Source: Paroedura picta
Lineage: Eukaryota > Chordata > Lepidosauria > Squamata > Gekkonidae
Reading direction: 5' to 3'
Assembly: GCF_049243985.1 (NCBI RefSeq)
Contig: NC_135376.1
Span: 42,761,001-42,825,000 of the forward strand
Length of the DNA: 64,000 nt
In this document: in pieces, positions 13,101 to 24,100 of the stretch
How positions within the stretch are numbered: the first letter of the stretch is position 1
Layout of the letters: each line of letters begins with the position of its first letter
Notes under the pieces: generated by a model
Seen by the model: the letters and a program-made list of their open reading frames with translations, nothing else
Database searches by the model: none
What the model was told of the DNA's origin: nothing
Translations under genes and position numbers: made by a program

Positions 13101-16100
13101 CCCAGTGCAGCATTAATCCTTCCTTTGGTAATGTCATGCATGCAATTGAGAGAAGAATCAAGAGTACGTAGAATGTCAGAGGCATTGTCACTTCTCTAAA
13201 AACATGATTAGATTTCTGAACCCAGGCAAAGGGAAGGTGGCAGTATTTATTGTTGCAAGCTGGCATGCTTACTCTTGTTATAGTTTGTGTTAGTTTTTCA
13301 AAGTGTAAGAACAAAGTATGTCTCAAGCCAGCAATTCTCAATCTTTAGTGACCCAAGGTTCCCTGTGTTGTTTGTAAAACTTCTGTGATCTGCTCAAGCA
13401 GTGCCCTTCCATCACCGGTGACTGTCATGCATTAGACAGCCTCTTCCCTCAGTTCTTGAAGGGAACGGTTAAATAACATCCATTCTTTCCTCCTCTTCAA
13501 CGTACTGCTTGTCCAGATGAAAAGCAGAGAATTTGATACGCACACTGCTATAATGATATTCAGTTGATGAATTTTTAAAAGCCTTCTGTTGGTGGGGGAT
13601 CGTCACAACAGGAACAGAGAAAATAGCTGCAGTGTGGGTGGGATCAGGAAGATACAAGCTTTCTCACCCACATGGCAACCATACAGGATTTACTGTGATC
13701 AGTTGGCAAAATTTCCCAGCAAAGCAGTTTTGGAAAAGGTCAGGAAAAAGCCAGGGCAAACTTTGGAGGTAGATGAATATATCTCACTGATGTGAGGCAG
13801 CAAGAAAAATTCTGCTTTCTAGAACAGCATTAAACCTAGTGCAAATAATTTATGTAGAAACTGTCAAATGATAGAAAATAGTGGTTCTCAAAATCTGATT
13901 TCAGAGATCCCAAACTCCAAGGAATCTCCTTCCATGTTATAAGGTAAACTGTGTTGCATATACTGAGGGGCTCATTATTTTCCCCTCTTATTTATTTACA
14001 GGCTTCTGTGCTGCATGTTCCTAGCATAATTAACCTGCGGCAATTTATAACATAATTAAAACAATAAATGCACAATAGTAAAAGATCCCCTCCTACTCAC
14101 CCCAGCCCTTCCTCCAAAACCCTCCCCCCTAACCAAGCCACCAAAATACTCCTGTATGTGCCCAGAAAATAAACACTGTGTGCAGGGACCAAGGGATTCC
14201 TGTAGGCTGAATCTCAATATGACCCACATCAGTATCAGACTGATTAGGCCAAAACTTACCATGTCTTATATGGATATACTCATTTTGAAGCCCAAAATAT
14301 GTAGTCACAAAGTGCAAAGTTTATAAGGGTTCCAGTTAGGAACAAAGAACCGTACCTCAGCACCACTTAAAATGTGAAAGGTAACTATTAATTACTTTCA
14401 GTTAAGGACCTGGCATGTAGGAAACAGAGAAATGGTTTGTGGGTTTTTCTCCCCTTTCTCCATCCATCCAAGGTCTGTTTTTATAGCTGATAGAAACAAT
14501 TTACTGATCCCTCTGAGAGGGATATGCAGAAGTACATTTCAGTGACATTGTCCTAATGAGCTGCATTATATGGAATGATATTGTGCCTTTGTTTCTTCTG
14601 CAGTATGGTATTGTGCTGGATGCTGGCTCTTCTCACACAAGCATGTATGTATATCAGTGGCCAGCAGAGAAGGAGAATGACACAGGAATAGTGAAGCAGA
14701 TTGATATATGTGAAGTTAAAGGTAAGGGAATGGGAAGGTTGGAACTGATCACAGGAGAAATAGTAGGGCAAGGAGATTGAAAGAAGCATACTCAAAAAGA
14801 CACCAGAAGGCAAAAATTATTCCTTTTGTATTAGATAGGTCACATAATTCACCATTTCTTGATAACCAATTTGAAGTATCTTGGAACAGAACTTTTTTTT
14901 TTTGAAGGATAGAGTATATGTTTCCCTGGATTATAGAGGATTAATCAAATTCTGCTTTTATCCTCCCAGGGTCAGGGATCTCATCATATGCCAATGAGCC
15001 TGAAAATGCTGGTATGTCCTTAAAGCAATGCATGGACAAGGCAAAGCTGGTCGTTCCTGCACGAAAATATAAAGAAACACCTGTTTACTTGGGAGCGACA
15101 GCTGGCATGCGGTTGCTGAGGTACTAGAGAAAAATATTATATGCTCTTCGGTTGAGAACCCAGGAATGCCAGAGATGAGCTCCGTGGCTGGCAGTTTTCA
15201 AAGTTCTTTTGGGATCAGCAGTGATAAAGGTTTTGCATCCATGTCCAGTTTGGCTTTTCCTCTGCCCAGTTCTGGGGAGATCTCAATTGCATATTAGCTT
15301 TCTACAGTGTCTGCATTCCTTGTTTTTAAATATGCTTCAGTGCTCATATTTGTCACATAGATGGGAAATTCATAAACAGGCTTACATTTCAGTCTAGCAT
15401 AGTGCTGCAGTGTTGTTCTTCCACCCACCCCTAAATTTGTTCTGTGCACTAGAAAATTTTTCTGGATCCCCTAAGTCAGCGGTCCCCAACCCCCGGTCCA
15501 GAGACCGGTACCGGTCCGTAGATCAGTCAGTACCGGGCCGCAGCTCCTCCTTGTCCTCTTCCCTGATTGCTGCCTCGGGGGCTGCCCTGCCACTCTGCCA
15601 CCGGCTCACCTTTGGTGCTCTCCAGCGGCCACCGTGGCTGGGGCTCCCCCTTGGTATGGCACTGTGCAGGTGCTGCTGGCAGCGCCCTCCAGTGGGCAGG
15701 GGGAAGCCAGGGGCACCGGTGGGAAAGCAAGTGGAGCAGGGGCTCAGGCAGTGGCGGCAACGTCCCTTGGCAAAAGACTACCCCCCCCCGGGCCTCAGTA
15801 AAATTGTCGAGCATTGATCGGTCCCTGGTGATAAAAAGATTGGGGACCACTGCCCTAAGTGATGACCCTCAGTTAGCAGAATCCCATCTGCTAGGTCTAG
15901 AGCCACCGTTTTTGGGTTGTCATTTGGAAGGAGCTGTTGCTAGAATGTTTGAATAGAGAGTACAGCAATCACAGCTCCTTGTTCTTCTTTGAGCACATGC
16001 TGCTAGGAGCATCAGGATAATAAGATGACATTGGTTGGTGATGAAGTGGATTCTTCTGTAATTTTCACCCTTGGCTTGTTCCTCATGGTAGTACTCCTGG

Positions 16101-18104
16101 TGTTCAGGTTGTATAATCTGTTTCTAGTCCACTTGGTTCTGGTTTTGAAATTAGTAACTCTGGCTTTACCACTTCCTTCACATGAGTTTGATATCAAATG
16201 CATGTCTTTCAATGGGCCCCAGATATGGAAAGATTGAAGTCCACTGCACTGTAATTTCTAGCATATCAAAGAAAATAGGAATGTTTTAGTGAGGAAGTAT
16301 CATCTCTCTATTTCCCTCACTGTTTGTTACTGTGCAGGGGACTGTGTATATCCTAGCTATGAATCAGTGTGATCCACTTTTCAATTTGAGCCTAATTGAG
16401 TTTCACCATAAGGAAGAAACTCCTTTCCACTGTGTCTGATTCCTAAGAGATGCTGGCTTGGGTTTCTTATTCAGTTTAATAGTTAATAGAGACCACCTCT
16501 CCCAGTATGTTCGCTGGAGAGCTTTGTGCTCTGCTAACACCAACTTGTTCATAATCCTTGGCCCCAAAGATGTTTGCCTGACCTCAACCAGAGCCAGAGC
16601 CTCTTTGGTCCTATCTCTGACCTGGTGAAATGAGCTGCCTGCTGAAGCCCTGACAGAAATGTCAAAGTTCTATGGGCCAGCAGAATGGCACTCTTCCTCT
16701 AGGCATATGGCCTCCCTCCTCACCCTTTGTGTCCCCCCCAAATCCTGCTGACCCAGCAGAAGGCAACTAAAAGGGTGGGGGGGATGGATATTGACTTCGT
16801 ATTGTTTATTGTAAACTGCCCCAAGCCCACTTACAGGACGGAATGGCATAGAACTAGAACAAATAAATAACAGATGCCACCAGGCTGGGTAGTGACTCAG
16901 ACCATGGCAGTAACACATCTTTTGACAAAGTGGCAAGGCAACTTCACAGGGTCCAAAAAAAAGGGGAACTGAGACGCCACGAGGTGAAATAAGAGGAGAT
17001 AGATTTGGCTATAATTACTATGCTAGCAAAGGTCTAACACAGGAGTTCAAGGTCTGAGCAGCAAATAATTGAAAGGAGGCAGAAGGTGAGAGATATTTTG
17101 TATGCTTCAGCCCTCACAAAAAGGGATAATCCAGAGCAGAAAAAATCTCAGGTTGGGAACACATCCTGCCCCCAATTATAGACTAAGTGGCCAGATCCAA
17201 AAAGAAGAAATCCTTTTATTTCTGGATCTCAAAAACAAGGTGATCACTGTCTGGTTGAAGATGCCCAAAAAGTAGGTAAGGGAGGTAGGCAGGGGTTTGT
17301 TTGGGGGCAATTTCTCTTTTTTGATGATAAGTGATAGGTGGTTTTGGCATGCAAAAACCAATTCAAAGAGAGATTATTATGTGAAGAACTGTTTTTTCCT
17401 TAGTAGAAGCTAGTGCAAAGGGTTCTTTATGATTAACAGCACTCTGATTAATTACTGAGAGGCCTTGGTGGCCAGATATTGGGCAAGGCATGACCTCTCC
17501 TAGAGGTAGCCATAGTTTCCCCTCAGTTAGTATTGTTGAGTTATGTGTGGGCCTAGTCCCTTTTGCCATGGTCAGAAATCCTGGGTTTTGGCCTAATATG
17601 CCATCATTACAACTGGGAGAAGGGGATCTGAGCCAAACTAGAAGCTTGCTGGCAATATCTTACTAAACAAATGCCCTGTATTGCCATGAGCTTTTGGTGA
17701 ATCAGGGTCCCCTAACTGGTTACTCATTGTCCACACTACTCTTTTGCTTGCTATCTATTTTCTTTCAGTGGCAGTGACGCAATAGTTGTCATCAGAGGTG
17801 AGCCTTAAACCAAGCAACTTAATTTATCACACACTTCTAGCAAGGAATCTATATAAGCCACAAGGGCCACTTCCAAACATACACTTTGCTATTTCTGTTT
17901 CTAAAATGCCAGTTTCTAAAATGCCAGTAAAATGCCAGAGGCAGGCAGAAAACTGCTTGGAAATGCATCTCTTGACCCATTATGCATGGCGGCAGCCACT
18001 CCGGGCTACCGCCGTTCCAGTGTGCCAGGGTTTTATGTATTGTTCTCTGTTATGATGTAAACCGCCCTGAGCCTCCGGGGAGGGCGGTATATAAGTATGA
18101 TTGA

Positions 18105-18159
<55 letters not shown>

Positions 18160-21100
18160 AAAGCCCTGCTGTCCCCGAGTATGCATGGGGGTGGGGCATC
18201 CCGAGTGCAGCCTGGCTACTGTGACACAATAGTCCCGCAAGCGTGGGGAGCACACGTAAGCTGTGGCTGGGGGGGGGGAACCGGGGGCAGGGGGCCTCAA
18301 TGTAGGATGGTGGGGAGTAGCATGCTGCTCTCCCACCATGGTGGGGGTGGGGGGTTACCCGTATCAGCTCCGCGGAGCCACGAAGCCTGCAGGGACGCCA
18401 TAGGTTGGGGGAGGAGCCAAGCCAAAAGCCTGGCTCCTCCGATTACGCACGGGGCTCGGACGACCTGGCCCTCGCCTGTGCCCTCAGGAGTCCCAGGACT
18501 CCGGACAAACCTGTATTCCGTTAATGCGGGTCTTCCAAGGGCCAGGGCTGGGCTGGGCCCTGGTTGGTGGTGGCAGTGTGCAGAATTGGGGGTTTTCTCC
18601 GATGCTCTGCTGCCAGCGCAGGTGTTCTGGCCTGTGTGTAATCAGTTCTTGTGTAGACTCAGATAAGTGAGATGCACTCCTTTTAAAGCACTTGGAACCT
18701 TCTTTGCAGTTCACATTTTATTCTAGCATCTGTCCTATCAGGGGGTAAATATGCACACAGAATGGCTGCACACATTCCAGCAGGCATTTTTGAAAGGCCA
18801 AGAAGGAAATAGACATCAAAAGTGTCCCTAATGGAGCTGCATTGACATGCCCTACCCCTGCTCTTTCCTACATGCAGGAAGCAGAACAAGAATATTGCTG
18901 ACAAGGTGCTCTCTGAAGTGACAGCAACACTGGACTCGTACCCTTTCAATTTCCAGGGTGCTAGGATCCTCAGCGGTGGAGAAGAAGGTGCCTATGGCTG
19001 GATCACTGTAAATTATCTGCTGGGCAATTTTAAGGAGGTAATATCAGAAAGGCAGTGGTGTGGCACCACAGAGCCTGGGCATCCCTTGAAATCCCCTCTT
19101 TACAGCATAAATCCCTTATCATTTTTGAGTGTCCTGATTTCATCTGAACATCTAAGAAGTTGTAAGGAATGGGAATGGAATCCATGCTGACAGATTTCTG
19201 TGGATTAACCACATGAGTCTGTTTTAGCAAAAACAAACAGAATACTTGTGGCATTATTTTTAAAAGCATCTTATGGACTGCAGCATGACCATGTGAGTTA
19301 GAACTCTGATGTCACAAGCTGTGGTCCACAAAAACACATGCCACTGAGACTTTTTGTTAGGGTTGTGCAAATTTATATTTCATAGATTTTAATTTGCTTA
19401 ATAAAAAACAAATGTTACTATTATTTTCAGAGGGAGAATTTCCATACTCTTCTTCTCCTACTCTTCTGACCATGCACTTACTGTGCTGCAGATAGCAGTA
19501 GGGCTGCTTTGGTGGTATCAGGTGTGAGACTTGTAGTGACCAGCTAGGCAGGCCAGTGAGAATCTTCACCATCCCTGAGCTGCACTTTGGTTACTGATTT
19601 GGCAGTGTTTGAAGCTTGGCATTTGGGATATGTCAGGGTACCTCATCTCACAATAACATTTTCTGGGGTCCATTGAGAGCCACTGGAAGCAGGATGGGAG
19701 TAAAACTGCATATCTGCTGGCTGGCCGACCGGCCACTGCTACAAGCTTGGTACCTTATAGAAGTAGTGGCTGCCACCTGCAACACAATAAATGTAAGAAG
19801 CAGAGAGGGAGAAAGGAAGGGGAACGAAAAGAGGGAATCAAGAAGGAAATCTATTCTTCCATCTGAAGCATTCACTGCTTTATTCTATTTGCTTTCATTC
19901 TAAACATTAATGAAAGGAGCGAGGATTTTTTTAGATTGTGTAGTGATTGGAAACAATATTTAATCAGAATTGCAATATATAAAGCTTCCAGAGGAAGATT
20001 GCTTAAGTCCTCCCTGCTTTCCCTTCCTCATCTCCTGATCAAAAAATTACGGTATTTGTAGATGGTACTCCAGTGAAGACTTGTCCTGTGGATTGTGAAA
20101 GAGAATGTATTAGATGGTGATGGTGCCTTACCATCCTCTGGCACCCAGAGACATAGATGGATATTTATCTTAGCACAAACGCAAGCACAAACAGATGAAC
20201 TCTGTCTGATAAGAGCCCTTAATTCACTATGTTGCTTATTCTATTACATAAAATTGCACAAATTTTATTAGCTGCCATTATTACCTTGTGGGGCATCTGG
20301 AGCTTATTCTTCTGCTATGCTAGTTTTGGGTGAATTTCAACTGCTGTTTGCTATGATTCAAATGAGTAGCCGTGCCGGTCTGAAGTAGCACGATCAAATC
20401 AGAGTCCAGTAGCACTTTTAAGACCAACAAAGATTTATTCAAGGCGTGAGCTTTCGAGCGCAAGCACTCTTCATCATAGTCTGATGAATAAATCTTTGTT
20501 GGTCTTAAAGGTGCTACTGGACTCTGATTTTATTGTGCTGTTTGCTATATCTTGGAAAGTGTGATTTCACCATAAAATAGTAATGCTTTTCCTCTACCTT
20601 CCCTCCAGCCTGATAGAGGGGAATGTGGCCAAGAAACAGAATTCTGTATCCTGCCACCTCCCAAAAGGACTTATGTTTACACTGGCCTTAAGATCTGCAT
20701 ACACTCCACATGCTTTTAGGGGCACCTCCTGTCCAGCACCACTTCCCCAAATAATGTGATAAAAAGAGACTGCAGTTGAAAGAACAGAGGGAGTCCCATT
20801 TGACATAGGATCATTAAGGTTTGAGAAGTGGAGGTAGGGTGGAAAGGAGGTTGATCTTGGCACTTGCAGCTTTCATTCAGAGCACATGTGCAGTGTTAAT
20901 ACCACTCAGTGGAAGCAATGGTTTGAAAGGGCCTGAATGTATTATAAGCATGTTATTGTATGGAAGGAATGAATTATAGGTCAAGCTTTGGTCTCTGCAC
21001 TGCTTTTCCCCTGTTGAAGGTCACTCAGAGGGACAGCATACTCCAGTTCACTACATTTCTAAGAAGAAAGGTTTTCAAGGGAGAAAGGAAATAGAGATTA

Positions 21101-24100
21101 TCAAAGTGCAATGACCATGCTTCTGTCTATTGATGGCAGTGATGACACATAATTTAGGATTCAGATTATTCCACGCTGCAGCCATCAGCTGCTGCAGGGA
21201 TGTCTGCTGACCTTTCAAGGCTACTTGTGGCCCTTATTTCCCTTTCAATCTGGGCAGAGTCTGCACTTACTTTCTTTATTCCATTGTCAATCCTGTTGAA
21301 TTCATATTGCTTTGAACTCAGGTATTCTTCTCCCCCCCCCCCTCCCCATTGAAACAGGAAAGTCTTCTGCACGTGGTTAGGGAGGCTCAGAAGGTGGGGG
21401 GGAGCCAAGCCTCTTTCTTTCTTTTCTTGAAGGCAGGGGGGAGAGGAGCCAGGCAGGGAGCCTCTTTCTTTTCTTGGAGGGGTGGGGGAGAGGATCGAAA
21501 AAGGCAGAGGAGGGAGGAAAAATCCAGGACCCAGAGAAATTGAGAGAAATTAGGGGCTTCTCCTTTAAGGCAAGCGTGTCACATGACCAGGTGTAGCCTA
21601 TCAGAGGTTCTCTACCACGGAGCTTTCTTTCCCATCTGGATATTGAGGATTAGCAGCACTCTGAGATATCGCACAATAAAGGTAGGGTCACTCTGAATCA
21701 ATCCTTCTTGCTGCAGAAGGAAAATTTTAATCGCCCCAAATCCAAACGGAAATCACATTCTGTGTAGAGGGCAGGGACTGAATCGATCTGGGGTTGGAAT
21801 AAAAGCTCCGTGCAGTTTACACCCAGGTCTCAATAAATCAGTTTACACCCTGATATTGTTCCACCCACTCAGTTGTTAACCTGCCATGGTGTCTGCAATA
21901 ATTTTATTCATCCCTAACTTCTTGGGCAGGTATGCAGATATTGGTGGCATTTTAGTTCAGAAGGAATTCACCTTACTTATATTGCTGTACAAGATTTTGT
22001 AGAACCCCTAGTCTTCAGAGGAACAATATTTGCTGAGATTACTAGTAATCTATGCATCACACTATAGTTTGATTGCTTTGTCTGTACTCTCTGGAACACA
22101 TTTCCATTCTTTTTACTTCAGTCCTGAATGATCCAACAAATCTTTTTCCTCCTAACTCAGGTCCAAACTACACATAGTGTTGAAGTTCCATGAATGGAGG
22201 GGTCTTAAAATGGAGCACTTTCTCTACTTTTATAAAAAAAACACCCTTCCCCATAGGAAAAAAAATTAAGGTATCTGTATTTTGCCAGTCTTGTTCCTAC
22301 TAAAGTTTATAACAGCCAGGGGAGACATGTTTGTGTGTTTATATGTTTTATATTTAATAGCTTTAAATATTTTATATATATTTGTATATTTGCCTTTTAA
22401 TGTTTGAAGTGTTTTAATATTCAATTGCTTGAGAAATGAGGCATGGAAATGTTTTTAATTAATATTTTTTTCCAGTAGAAAATGGCATGGCAGAAGTAAA
22501 CTCTCCCTTTTCCCCAGTACCACAGTCCTGATCCATGGGGGGGGATCCTGAGGCTGTTTTTGAGCCAGATGACATATCTCCAGTTTCAAACATGGCACTT
22601 CAACATCATGTACACTTTGGCCCTCACTTTCTTGCCTATGCTAAGCATCCCTCTAACCATCTCCTTTTCCCCTGCCTCCATTTTCCTCAGCCAGATCCCC
22701 TTCTGTGGCTCCCCCAACCTGGTTCTTCTGTCTCTTGGCCTGACCCTGCAGCTTTCTCCCACTGGACATGTTCTTTTTGCAGTCTGTCTGGCCACGTTTC
22801 CTGCCCCGTATATATCCCAGTGTGGAGACAACAGGGGCATTGGACCTTGGAGGCGCTTCCACACAGATAACCTTTGTACCGGACCAGGAAAACATCGAGT
22901 CACAAGGAAATATTGTGAATTTCTATCTCTATGGGAAGAACTACACTGTATATACACACAGCTTCCTGTGTTATGGGAAGGACCAGGCATTACGCCTGAA
23001 GCTGATCAAAGATGTTCAGGTAAGTATTGAGTGCCGCCACCTGTTTTTTATTTTGGGGAGGGGGGTGACAATGCTGAGGATGCAGCTCATTTAGACTTGT
23101 TTCTTTTAATTATGTTGATATTGTAAACTCTGAGCCTTCTAAGACCCTGTGGAGATTTTCTCAGAGACATTCTTGGAATTTCCCCATCCAAGAAAATTAG
23201 GCTCCTGAAAAATAAATCTCACCATAGGAGCCTATCTTACACTCGGCTTAGTACAGCTTCCCCCAATTTGAGGAGCATTTTGCAGCCATAGAAATTAACA
23301 TAATCAAAATGAATTTGTCTTGAGATGTTGGCCAGGTCTGTTTAATTATGTTTTATCTAGCCAGCTCCTCCAAAAAGTTAAGATTACTGTATGTGGTCTC
23401 CCCTGCATCCGCTCTGAAGGAGTGATTGATCCCAAATCTCCATCTGAACATTATGGCAGAGTGGGGATTTGAATCTAGGTCTTCCTAATATTAGCTGGAC
23501 ATAGTTGTTTCACTGAAACACAACTGTGACTTGCCAAAGTAAAGTAAAGCTCCAGAACAAACAGGGGCCCTAGCTCTCTTGGGCTTCTCTGTGCTTGTCA
23601 CTTAGGATCTGGATGTTTTTAAAATTTATTTAGAATATTTAGATGCCACTTTTCTCTGGAACTCCAGACTCAAAGTGGCATACAAACTTTGAAATTAAAC
23701 ACAAATGTAATCTTGCATCTCACCTGTTTATTGCCGGTTATTTTTGCAATGTTTATGTGACTTCTGACTCATTTTCTGCAGGGGAGAGCAGAAGAGAAAT
23801 ACCAGGATCCATGTTTCAATCCTGGTTATAAGAGGATCATGAAGGTTTCTGACCTACTCACAAACCCCTGTGTTGCTGGTAGCGTGCCTTCCCTATCCTT
23901 CTCACAGATTGAAATTGAGGGCACTGGGCAGTATGAAAACTGCCAGACCAGCATTGAGAGAATCTTCAATCTTACTCACTGCCCGTATTCCAAATGCTCA
24001 TTCAATGGCATTTTTTTACCGCCTGTGCGAGGGAAATTTGCGGTGAGTCTGTACAGACATCAATCTGCCTGCAGGAAAGGCTGATGGTTTGACACTAGAG

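Larger units (their letters stand above)
15121..18877 (+). other. ENTPD1 intron 4
   Basis: Holds the hAT element at 15477-15852, a degenerate LINE tail near 16806-16872, and a GC-rich block with a LINE tail at 17972-18660. Between 15950 and 17960 nothing else was recognised. Confidence 0.5.

Noticed and set aside
18050-18339. Minus-strand frame with repeated YLFI
   Set aside because: Translation of the (AAAT)n microsatellite.
22560-23030. 156-residue frame overlapping ENTPD1 exon 6
   Set aside because: Another frame of the same exon gives the conserved ALDLGGAST motif with proper splice sites.
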